A stretch of 38,408 bases of DNA, taken from Clostridia bacterium. Lineage in GTDB: Bacteria > Bacillota > Clostridia > Christensenellales > CAG-138. The stretch spans positions 1 through 38,408 of the forward strand of contig JAFSHG010000083.1 in assembly GCA_017440405.1 (NCBI GenBank). The letters are read 5' to 3'. Of the stretch, positions 25,105 to 34,700 are shown piece after piece (position 1 is the stretch's first letter; the number at the start of each line of letters is the position of its first letter). The notes under the pieces were generated by a model, which had not been told where the DNA came from, searched no databases, and worked only from the letters and a program-made list of their open reading frames with translations. The translations under genes were made by a program, and so were the position numbers.

Positions 25105-25992
25105 TTACTTTTTGCTGTACTTAGTTTTGAGCTTGCTTATCTCTCTTTCCAGATCGGAAGTACTTTCAATCAAAGCATCAGCCGCCTGCTTCTTTGCAAC
25201 AGCGGTCATCTCTGCGCACTTTTTATCAGCCGCCTTTATGATTTCATCCGCTTTCTGCTGTGCTTCATGAGTCATGTTTTCGCACTCTCTTTTTGCTTCA
25301 TTTATTATGGTGTCCGCTTTCTGCTGTGCCTCACGTGTCATGTTTATACACTTTTCACGGGTCTTTGCCATTACGGCAGCCGCTTTTTCTTCCAGTGCTG
25401 CTGCTATGGCTGCGCCTGCCTTTTCTTCCACTGCTGCACGGAGTTCAGGTGTTACTTCCGTCTTTGTGTCTGTGCTTTCCGAAGCTGAAACCTGCTCACC
25501 GCCACGCTCTCTGTGCTTGGTTTCTTCCACATGTGCGTTCTTGCCGAAGTGTGCAAGTGCGCCCTGCTGACACAGGCTGAGGTTCATCTTTTCCAAAACC
25601 CTGTCCATCTTCATTTTCATTATGCCCTGTCGCATAATGTACGGACTGAAAAGTCTGTCGTAAATCTGTGTGAATTTTTCGTCTTTTTCGCATTCTGCGC
25701 ATTCCACCTTCATGGAAATCATCTCCAAAAGTATCATGGCATCCGTTCCGCTCATGCCCATATCCACAGGTTTTACACGTATTTCCGCCATGGTCTTTTT
25801 ATCCTGTGCGGGAAAATATGCATACTGCATACAGGAAGTGTACAGTCTGTTTACAAAAATCGATGTCTTTTTTGTTTTCAGTTCAGCAACCGTTGTGTCC
25901 AAAAGCTCAGATAATATTTCCTTATCCACTTTTCCCGTAGCAACAACTTTGTTCTTCAATTCGCCGTACAAAGCGAGTGAGTCTTTTTTCAT
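25105..25992 (-). CDS. Coiled-coil protein with 22-residue repeats, unknown function
   Basis: 295 residues, start preceded by AAGGAGG. Residues 1-150 form a helical domain with several Cys and Met residues that I do not recognise. A hydrophilic linker follows (about 150-180), then a long charged helix to the end. Within the helix the pattern EAQQKAD.II..A...C..MT occurs two to three times with a 22-residue (66-bp) period, like the 11-residue repeats of right-handed coiled coils in ATP-synthase b subunits and other elongated helices. There is no signal peptide or membrane segment, so it should be cytosolic. Each repeat carries a Cys at the same position, which could allow cross-linking or metal binding. 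Confidence 0.72.
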   Translation of the reverse strand: MKKDSLALYGELKNKVVATGKVDKEILSELLDTTVAELKTKKTSIFVNRLYTSCMQYAYFPAQDKKTMAEIRVKPVDMGMSGTDAMILLEMISMKVECAECEKDEKFTQIYDRLFSPYIMRQGIMKMKMDRVLEKMNLSLCQQGALAHFGKNAHVEETKHRERGGEQVSASESTDTKTEVTPELRAAVEEKAGAAIAAALEEKAAAVMAKTREKCINMTREAQQKADTIINEAKRECENMTHEAQQKADEIIKAADKKCAEMTAVAKKQAADALIESTSDLEREISKLKTKYSKK

Positions 25993-26069
25993 TTTTTATC
26001 CTCCTTGCAATCTGCATATATGCACTCCGTACACGTCGCACGACAGTTTTCGTCCAACGTCCACACAGC

Positions 26070-26098
26070 ATGATACCACACATGTATTTTTTTGTCAA
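26070..26098 (-). promoter_or_regulatory. Promoter of the coiled-coil protein gene
   Basis: On the minus strand TTGACA (26098-26093), a 17-bp spacer and TATCAT (26075-26070) with an upstream TGG. A second TTGACAAAAAAA copy lies about 20 bp upstream. The leader of about 70 bases contains the palindrome TGCATATATGCA. Confidence 0.75.
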
Positions 26099-26159
26099 AC
26101 AACAGTTTTTTTGTCAACACCCACTGTACTTTCTATTTTATTTCAGAACAAAAATTGCG

Positions 26160-26756
26160 TTATGCATTTCTGAATTTTGTACGTATCCTGTACAGTGTAT
26201 TTTCCACCGACTTTGCGGAGCAACCCAGTTTTGATGCAATATCCTGCACTCTCATATTTTTCATATAAAAGAGTCTGAAAACCGCAAGTTCAAACATGGA
26301 GAGTTTCTTTTTTGCATCCCTAATTATCATCTCCGTTATTTCCGCCCGCACCGCACTCTCTTCAAAGTCGGATTCGGTGGAAAGTGTATCAATGAGGCGT
26401 ACATCGGGGTTATCGGCATTCACGGGTTCATACAGAGAAACCAATGTGCCGTTCTTTGCGGTGCTGTTTTCCTTTTTTGCCAGATTCAAAAGGTGTGATC
26501 GGACGCATATCCACAAGTATGTACGGAAACGAGCATTTTTATCGGGGTTATATCCCGAAACCGCACGCACAAAGGCATGTGATGCCTCTTGCAACAAGTC
26601 ATCTGCATCATACCCGTCTATACCTCTTTCGGCAAAAGGGGCAATAAGCCTGTACAGAATCGGAAGCATACGCAAATACAAGACATTTTTTGCGTCCTCA
26701 CTGTCCCACATGAGCACAAGCTCTTCATCGGTCTTTTTTTCCAAATAATCTTCCAT
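26160..26756 (-). CDS. RNA polymerase sigma factor, SigH-like
   Basis: 198 residues. Region 2 is recognisable at about 47-95 (DADDLLQEASHAFVRAV, then RFRTYLWICVRSHLLNLAKK). Region 4 is at about 150-197 (LSMFELAVFRLFYMKN, then the helix-turn-helix DIASKLGCSAKSVENTLYRI). The layout matches the Spo0H/SigH branch better than typical ECF factors. It starts 15 bases after glmM and is probably the last gene of the tgt transcript; no promoter or anti-sigma gene is visible beside it. Its regulon is unknown. Confidence 0.85.
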   Translation of the reverse strand: MEDYLEKKTDEELVLMWDSEDAKNVLYLRMLPILYRLIAPFAERGIDGYDADDLLQEASHAFVRAVSGYNPDKNARFRTYLWICVRSHLLNLAKKENSTAKNGTLVSLYEPVNADNPDVRLIDTLSTESDFEESAVRAEITEMIIRDAKKKLSMFELAVFRLFYMKNMRVQDIASKLGCSAKSVENTLYRIRTKFRNA

Positions 26757-26771
26757 TCACTGCGGCAGTAG

Positions 26772-28133
26772 TTACTTGTTCCTGCACACTCCGTCATATT
26801 TTTTCAAAAGCGGCTCTGCTATGTACTGCGCCTTTGCTTTTATATCTTCTCGGTCTGCACCTTCAAGCATTATCCTAATAAGCGGTTCCGTGCCCGAGGC
26901 TCTCACAAGCACTCGTCCCGAATCGCCAAGCTGTTCTTTTACCGTTTCTATGCGTTTTTGCATATCGCCATCTTTTTTTGCCGTTTCCATGAGGGCTCTG
27001 TCGACCTGTACGTTCAAGAGGTGTTGAGGCAAAATGGGAATACCCGCTGCAAGGTGCGAAAGTTTTTTGCCACTCTGCATCAATGTGTCCAGAAGCATGA
27101 TAGCCGAGAGCATTCCGTCTCCCGAGGTGTTGTGGTCAAAGAAAATGATATGCCCCGACTGTTCACCGCCCAAGTTATATCCGTTTTCTCTTATGCACTG
27201 CAAAACATACTTATCGCCCACTGCGGTTTCTTCTACCTTTATACCTGCCTCCTGCATACGCTTTTTGAGTCCGAGATTTGACATCACGGTTATCACCAGC
27301 GTGTCTTTTTTCAGTTTTCCCTGTGCGTACATGGCGAGTGCGCATATGCCCATTATGGTGTCGCCGTTTACTTCGTTGCCGTTTTCGTCCGCTGCAATGA
27401 GTCTGTCCGCATCACCGTCAAAGGCAAATCCCACATCGGCACCCTTGTCTTTCATGAACTCGGTGAGGTTTTCTATGTGAGTAGAACCGCAACTTGCGTT
27501 TATATTGCAGCCGTCGGGCTCGTTTGATGTCACGGACACCCGTGCGCCCAATCGCCTGAATACTTCGGGCGCAAACTCAGACGACGCTCCGTTTGCACAA
27601 TCCAGTGCCACATGCACTCCCGAAAAATCTCCGTCACAAGCCGAGCATAAGAACGAAATGTAATCCTCTTTTGCACTTTTAAGCTCTGTAATCGTGCCTA
27701 TCTCGCCGCCGAGCGGTCTTTCCGTCACACAGCCCTGCTTTATCACGGCTTCAATCTCGTCCTCAATCTCGTTTGAAATCTTATAGCCACAGTTGTCAAA
27801 CCACTTTATGCCGTTGTCCTGCATGGGGTTATGCGATGCGCTTATCATCACGGCAGCATTTGCATTGTACTTTCTCGTGAGATATGCCAAGGCGGGAGTG
27901 GGAATCACACCTGCATCCAACACGCATCCGCCTGCCGAGCATATTCCGGCTTCCAAGGCGCATTTCAACATATCCTTTGATTTTCTGGTATCTGTACCTA
28001 TTATTATACGGGGATGCTTTTCATTTTTAGACAACACATATGCGCCTGCAAGTCCTATCTGCATTGCAAGTTCACATGAAAGCGCATCGTTTGCCACGCC
28101 TCTCACACCGTCTGTTCCAAACATTCTTGACAT
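26772..28133 (-). CDS. glmM: Phosphoglucosamine mutase
   Basis: GlmM converts glucosamine-6-phosphate to glucosamine-1-phosphate for UDP-GlcNAc and cell-wall synthesis. The 453-residue protein has the active-site serine S100 in ISASHNP, the metal loop DGDADR and the phosphate-binding loop RASGTEP, all intact, and begins with the family's typical MFGTDGVRG. It lies 3 bases after rimI. In many Firmicutes glmM follows cdaA-cdaR, so the placement behind the t6A genes is different from that. Confidence 0.96.
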   Translation of the reverse strand: MSRMFGTDGVRGVANDALSCELAMQIGLAGAYVLSKNEKHPRIIIGTDTRKSKDMLKCALEAGICSAGGCVLDAGVIPTPALAYLTRKYNANAAVMISASHNPMQDNGIKWFDNCGYKISNEIEDEIEAVIKQGCVTERPLGGEIGTITELKSAKEDYISFLCSACDGDFSGVHVALDCANGASSEFAPEVFRRLGARVSVTSNEPDGCNINASCGSTHIENLTEFMKDKGADVGFAFDGDADRLIAADENGNEVNGDTIMGICALAMYAQGKLKKDTLVITVMSNLGLKKRMQEAGIKVEETAVGDKYVLQCIRENGYNLGGEQSGHIIFFDHNTSGDGMLSAIMLLDTLMQSGKKLSHLAAGIPILPQHLLNVQVDRALMETAKKDGDMQKRIETVKEQLGDSGRVLVRASGTEPLIRIMLEGADREDIKAKAQYIAEPLLKKYDGVCRNK

Positions 28134-28136
28134 TTT

Positions 28137-28619
28137 TTATTTCCTTTCAGCTTGTGATAAATTGCTCACGGCAGCACCAATGTCTGCCCACATTATGTAC
28201 CCGTCCTCGCCCGTGTCGCTGTAATATTTTTTCCTCACGCCTTCCGTCACAAAGCCCAACGACTTGTACAGATTCTGCGCCACGGTGTTGTGTTCTCTCA
28301 CTTCAAGCGTCATCCGTGACGCCCCTTTGTTTGCGGCGGTATTCATCATGTGCTGCATGAGAAAACGGCCGAGTCCTTTTCCTCTTTCCGATTTTTTTAT
28401 TGCAACATTCGTGATGTGCGCCTCATCATATAAGACCCACATTCCCGCATATCCTATGACCTTATCCTCATCATGTAATACGCCGTAATAGGCTAAGTTA
28501 TTTTTCAGCTCATCCATGAGGGATTTTCTTGACCAGGGGGTACGAAAACTCTCACACTCTATGGCGTACACCGAATCAATGTCCCTTTTCAGCATTGGTG
28601 CAACAGTATAAATTCCCAT
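28137..28619 (-). CDS. rimI: Ribosomal-protein-alanine N-acetyltransferase-type GNAT protein
   Basis: 160 residues of GNAT fold. The acetyl-CoA loop is RGKGLG, within the longer segment KKSERGKGLGRFLMQHMM, and the C-terminal part has NTVAQNLYKSLGF. It follows tsaB as in many bacteria, where the order is tsaE-tsaB-rimI-tsaD; here tsaD is missing and glmM follows. RimI acetylates ribosomal protein S18 in E. coli; other targets are possible. Confidence 0.9.
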   Translation of the reverse strand: MGIYTVAPMLKRDIDSVYAIECESFRTPWSRKSLMDELKNNLAYYGVLHDEDKVIGYAGMWVLYDEAHITNVAIKKSERGKGLGRFLMQHMMNTAANKGASRMTLEVREHNTVAQNLYKSLGFVTEGVRKKYYSDTGEDGYIMWADIGAAVSNLSQAERK

Positions 28620-28642
28620 GACACAAAACCGATAATTCCGTA

Positions 28643-29329
28643 TTATTCCTCTTTTTTGGCGTTACGCTCCGCCTGTGATAATTTGAGGTAGGTGGGCAAG
28701 ACTATACCGCTTGATGCAGCTTCCACACTTCCGCAATCCTCTATCCTATCCCATGCCGCCAATCCCACGCACGATGCTTTTATGATGCCGCTTTCTTCCG
28801 ATGAAAACTTTGCGGTGGGTTGAAGTTCTGATATGAGCGCATGATGCGCATTTGCACCGTCGCCCAAACACAGAGTATTTGCAGGTATTTTTTCTATTAA
28901 GTCGTGTATGGTGGTAGCACACGGCGCAAGTGTTGCCGACTTATTGAAATAAATTGCTGCATACACATTGTCATTGTGAGCATCTATTATGGATGCCACG
29001 GGCGATATCTCTAATTGATAATATCGCAGTGCCAGCAGTGAACTTATGCCAATAATCGGTTTTCCCGAACCCATTGCAAGCCCGTTTGCGGTAGCTACAC
29101 CTATCCGAACTCCCGTAAATGAGCCAGGGCCTGTGTCCACTGCAAAACAGTCTATGTCATTACAGCTTATGGCAAAAGACGAAAATAATTCGTCTATCAT
29201 GGGCATAAGCGTCTTTGTATGAGATAAATTATTATGCATTACAAGCGGCTCAGCAAGTACCGAACCGCTCTTTATAAGTGAAATTGAAGCAGATTGCGAT
29301 GATGTGGAAATTGCAAGTATAAGGCTCAT
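28643..29329 (-). CDS. tsaB: tRNA t6A37 threonylcarbamoyladenosine biosynthesis protein TsaB
   Basis: TsaB is the scaffold partner of TsaD in adding the t6A modification at A37 of ANN-decoding tRNAs. The 228-residue protein has the ASKHA-type N-terminus LAISTSSQSASISLI and the hallmark VDTGPGSFTGVRIGVATANG. It lacks the metal-binding His motif of TsaD, which confirms TsaB. The start is one base beyond the tsaE stop. Confidence 0.94.
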   Translation of the reverse strand: MSLILAISTSSQSASISLIKSGSVLAEPLVMHNNLSHTKTLMPMIDELFSSFAISCNDIDCFAVDTGPGSFTGVRIGVATANGLAMGSGKPIIGISSLLALRYYQLEISPVASIIDAHNDNVYAAIYFNKSATLAPCATTIHDLIEKIPANTLCLGDGANAHHALISELQPTAKFSSEESGIIKASCVGLAAWDRIEDCGSVEAASSGIVLPTYLKLSQAERNAKKEE

Positions 29330-29330
29330 A

Positions 29331-29813
29331 TTATATTACCGTCTCCTTGAGTATATCTGTGTATGATGAACCGTGCGGCACAAAAAGCATGGTTCTGAAC
29401 TGTGTTCCGCTTCCTATAATGTGTATGTCCAGCCTGTCTCTGGGCAAAGCCTTTGATACTTTATTCGCCCATTCCATGACCACCACACCGCCGCCGTAGC
29501 AGTAATCAACAAAGCCTATTTCCATAAGCTCCGATACATCCTCCAACCTGTATGCGTCAAAGTGGTACAAAGGCAGACGTCCCTCTCCGTATTCTGCCAC
29601 TATGTTGTACGATGGGCTGCATATGTTATCCTGTATACCCAGCCCCGCTGCCAACGCACGGGTAAACGTGGTTTTTCCCGACCCCAAATCACCGTACAGG
29701 GCAATAAACGCTCCCGGGAAAAGGAGAGCACCTATCTTCCTGCCCAGCGATATTGTGTCCGATTCTTGCAGATATGGTAATCTGTATTCTGACAAAACTG
29801 TCACACCCTTCAT
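29331..29813 (-). CDS. tsaE: tRNA t6A37 biosynthesis ATPase TsaE
   Basis: TsaE is the small ATPase that binds TsaBD and supports t6A synthesis. The 160-residue protein has the Walker A loop YGDLGSGKTTF, the segment GLGIQDNICSPSYNIVAEY and the helix around VVVMEWANK. No good ribosome-binding site precedes ATG 29813; later TTG or GTG starts in the segment VTVLSEY are possible, so the N-terminus is uncertain by a few residues. The gap to tgt is 27 bases. Confidence 0.93.
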   Translation of the reverse strand: MKGVTVLSEYRLPYLQESDTISLGRKIGALLFPGAFIALYGDLGSGKTTFTRALAAGLGIQDNICSPSYNIVAEYGEGRLPLYHFDAYRLEDVSELMEIGFVDYCYGGGVVVMEWANKVSKALPRDRLDIHIIGSGTQFRTMLFVPHGSSYTDILKETVI

Positions 29814-29840
29814 TCATTTTTATCTATGTTTCCACAGCAG

Positions 29841-30977
<1,137 letters not shown>

Positions 30978-31007
30978 TTATAACTCCCTATCATAATTTT
31001 ATGGTCC

Positions 31008-31036
31008 ATTATAACATATATTAGTTTCAAATTCAA
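31008..31036 (-). promoter_or_regulatory. Promoter of the tgt operon
   Basis: On the minus strand TTGAAT (31036-31031), a 17-bp spacer and TATAAT (31013-31008) with an upstream TGT. The leader to the tgt start is about 35-50 bases and shows no preQ1-like aptamer that I could identify. Confidence 0.7.
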
Positions 31037-31186
31037 TACGCTAAACCAAAAAAGTTTTGTATTTTTTCCATTTTTATTTACTATGAATTATAAAAGTAAA
31101 TTATGGGGTCGGCTAAATTGTAAATGAGCTTATTTGTTTTTGTGTTACAGCGACGCACATGATGACATTGTGTTTTTTCAATGTGT

Positions 31187-31214
31187 TTGACAAGGAAATA
31201 AAATATGCTATAAT
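31187..31214 (+). promoter_or_regulatory. Promoter of the zinc-ribbon membrane protein gene
   Basis: TTGACA at 31187-31192, a 16-bp spacer and TATAAT at 31209-31214 preceded by TGC. It lies in the 279-base gap divergent to tgt; the rest of that gap is AT-rich and shows nothing else. Confidence 0.8.
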
Positions 31215-31244
31215 AAATGTATAGTAAATTTAAGGAGGAACATT

Positions 31245-31562
31245 ATGAATTGTCCAAATTGCGGAAGACCGCTTTCCGAAACAGCCAATATTTGTCCCAA
31301 GTGTAAAACAAAGATTTATCACAACACTCAGGGAGACAGCAACTATAACGAGGATGGCACAAGAAAAACAGTATCGTTGGATGACCGTCCGCTCAAGCGC
31401 AAGGGTTCTGCACTGAAAAGCATACTGCTGGTTCTCCTCATGATAATCGTAATCATTGCACTTGTCATGATACTTATCCCCGATAAAGTCATTGACTTCT
31501 GTGAAAATATATCATGGCTTGAATGGCTTGCAGATTTATTGAAAAGCATAGTAAACTCATAA
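31245..31562 (+). CDS. Zinc-ribbon single-pass membrane protein
   Basis: 105 residues, start preceded by AAGGAGG. The N-terminus is a zinc ribbon with two CxxC knuckles (CPNCGRPLSETANICPKCK), followed by a polar linker (about 27-55), a membrane segment (about 58-80, SILLVLLMIIVIIALVMIL) and a short amphipathic tail. Such zinc-ribbon membrane proteins are common in Clostridia, but no function is established. It has its own promoter and terminator and is not in the operon of the following gene. Confidence 0.78.
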   Translation: MNCPNCGRPLSETANICPKCKTKIYHNTQGDSNYNEDGTRKTVSLDDRPLKRKGSALKSILLVLLMIIVIIALVMILIPDKVIDFCENISWLEWLADLLKSIVNS

Positions 31563-31578
31563 AACTTTCTGTATTTTG

Positions 31579-31617
31579 CCCCTGCAAACGAGTATAACTT
31601 GCAGGGGTTATTTTTTT
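31579..31617 (+). terminator. Terminator of the zinc-ribbon membrane protein gene
   Basis: CCCCTGCAA (31579-31587) pairs with TTGCAGGGG (31599-31607) over 9 bp; TTATTTTTTT follows. Confidence 0.9.
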
Positions 31618-31652
31618 ATGCAACACCAATAGGCGGATCAGTGTTGTTGTGC

Positions 31653-31680
31653 TTGCAAAAGACAAAAAATGTGCTATAAT
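31653..31680 (+). promoter_or_regulatory. Promoter of the GT2-LtaS fusion gene
   Basis: TTGCAA (31653-31658), a 16-bp spacer and TATAAT (31675-31680) with an upstream TGC. Predicted start near 31687, giving a leader of about 46 bases to the preferred ATG at 31733. Confidence 0.65.
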
Positions 31681-31732
31681 CTCATAGTGTAACATGGGAC
31701 AGCAATGTCCGACTTTAACAGGAAAATTAACT

Positions 31733-34700
31733 ATGGAAAATATATTAACTCAAATAGCTGAAGCGATAGCGGCATTTAAGCCCGGTTTTTCAACGGTGTA
31801 CTCCATATGGGGAACTGTTTTAACCGTGCTCATGTTCTATAAGAACATATACATCATAATAGGTGCTCTTTGCACACGCAAGTTTGCACCCGCAAAGAAT
31901 TTCCACAAATACGGTATAGTCATTGCCGCACGAAACGAAAAAACCGTAATAGGCAATCTTTTGGACAGCATCTCCAAACAGGACTACCCCATGGAGAATG
32001 TCACCGTCTTTGTTGTTGCGGATAACTGCACCGATGACGGTGAAACAGCAAGGATAGCCCGTAACCACGGTGCGGTGGTATATGAAAGGTTTGATAAAGA
32101 ACACGCCACCAAGGGCTTTGCTTTGCAATTCCTCTTTCAGAACATAGAAAAAGACTACGGCACGGACAGTTTTGAAGCATACATAATTTTTGATGCGGAC
32201 AACCTCTTAAAGTCCGACTACATCTCTCGCATGAACGACGCCTTTGATTCGGGTGAAAAGATTGTAACCTCATTCAGAAACTCCAAAAACTTCGATGAAA
32301 ACTGGGTTTCCTCCACATACGCCATACACTGGTTGCGTTCTGCACGCCAGTCGCACAGAGCAAGAAGTGTGTTTCGCCTTGCTACCAATATACAGGGTAC
32401 AGGCGTGCTTTTCACAAACGAAATAGTCAAAAACGGTTGGAAATACACATCCCTCACCGAAGACCGCGCCCTCACCGCCGACGCCGTGGTGCAAGGTTAT
32501 CAGATAACCTACAACGATGCGGCGGAGTTTTATGACGAGCAGCCCACAAAGATAAAAATAGCACTCCGACAAAGATTGCGTTGGGCAAAAGGTCACATCA
32601 TGGCTTTTCAAGAGTCGGGTTGGGGACTTTTCAAAAACATATTCACATACAAGGGCAAGAATTTCTGGGATACCGTAAGACAGCGATTTGCCTCATACGA
32701 TATGTTCTTCCTGGTACTCCCACGCCCGCTGTTTTCACTGCTCAAACAGATAATAAAGGGACTGGTATTCATCATCGCATACACAATATCACCCAATTTC
32801 TGGGCGCTCACGCTTGCATATTTCTTCAACATTTTCGCATACCGAGTGAAAAGTTGGGTAAAGAGTATGATGGTTGCCGTGTACATATTCGTATTTGAAA
32901 ATAAGCGCATAAAGAAAATATCGCTTTGGAATAAGATAAAGTTCACCCTCACATGGCCTATCTTTGATTTCATAGGTAAGTATTCCATGTACTTTGCTCT
33001 CTTTATGAAAGTAACGTGGAAACCCATTCCGCACGACAGCAAAGTCACCATTGATGATGTATCAAAACCCAAGGAAGTAAGCATTCCGCCTTTCCTCAAA
33101 AAAGCAGGAGAAAACGGGCTTATAAGATTTACCGCACATTGCGCATTTGCAGCGGTATCATGTGCATACTCGTTTTTCATGTTGAGCGTGAAAGCGGACT
33201 TGTTCTGGGTATTTATCATAGTAAATCTCGTGCTTGCAGGACTGCATCTTTTGTGCGACCTCAACTCCAAAACACCCGGATGGCTCAGTCACGTCATTTT
33301 ATGCCTCACATTTGTTTGGAACATCACCATGTGCTGTGAGGTTTTGGGAAACGGAGCAATATCATATGTGTTCTCATTCAGACTGTTTTTGAACTTGATT
33401 TTGTATGCCGCACCGTATCTGCTCATATTTGCAATCTCAAATTCGGTGAAACTCTCGGCAGGCATTTCATCCGTGATTTGGTTCATCACATCCAGCGCAA
33501 ACTGTTTCCTCACGGCTTTGAGGGGCAGACCGTTGTTTTTGAGCGACCTCTTTTCCATAGGCACTGCACTCAATGTGGCAGACCAGTACAGCCTGCCCAT
33601 AGGTTTGTTCTATGTGTTTACGGGACTGTACATACTCGGAATGCTGTTTTATTTCTTCATACTGGAAAAATGCCATAAAAAAGGCTACTATAAATTTAAG
33701 TGGTATGCAAGGTACAGCACTTGTCTTTCCATACTCATCATCACCACACTCATAATGTCCAGCACCACCATCTTGTCCGCACTGGGAGTAAAACCGTACT
33801 TCTGGTCACACAAGGTGAACGGCTTTCCGCTTAACTTTGTAATGGACTTGCAGTACTCCAAGATTGACGAGCCGAAAGGATACGACACGGAGCTGCTTGA
33901 GAACCTCAAACACGAATACTCCGCCGAAAAAACGGTGATAAATAAATACGATAAAGACGCAAGACCGAATGTAATCGTGATAATGAACGAATCTTTCTCC
34001 GATTTGCGTGTGATAGGCGATTTTGATACCAACATAGATGTCATGCCTTTCATAGACCGTCTGTGCGAAGATGAGTCCGTAATTTCGGGTTACACCTATG
34101 TATCGGTACTCGGCGGCGGTACGGCAAACTGTGAATACGAATTTTTGACGGGCGACAACATGTTCATGTACTCGCAGGGAGCGGTGCCGTATCAGACCAA
34201 CTTCAAAAATGTGGAGTACATGCCCGGCATTGTAAGTACATTTAATGCTTTGGGCTACAAAACCGTGGCAACACACCCGTATTTGGCATCGGGTTGGAAC
34301 AGACCCAATGTGTATTCGGCAATGGGCTTTGATGTGCAACAGTACATAGAAGACTACGAAAACCCCGAACATTACAGGGCATATATCACCGATGAATGTA
34401 ACTACGACAACCTCATAAAACTCTATGAACAAAAACAGCCCGATGAGCCGCTTTTCGTGTTCAATGTCACCATGCAAAACCACGGCGGATATACCACACG
34501 GTATAAGAATTTCGAGCAAAAAGTAGAGCTTCGCAACACACAGGGCGATTACCCGTTGGCAGAACAGTATCTCTCACTCTTGCATGAAACGGATATTGCC
34601 ACGGAAGAGCTCATACACTACTTTGAGGACGCAGACGAACCCACCGTCATACTCTTCTTCGGCGACCACCAAGTTCAGTTGGAGGATGCGTTCTATGAGG

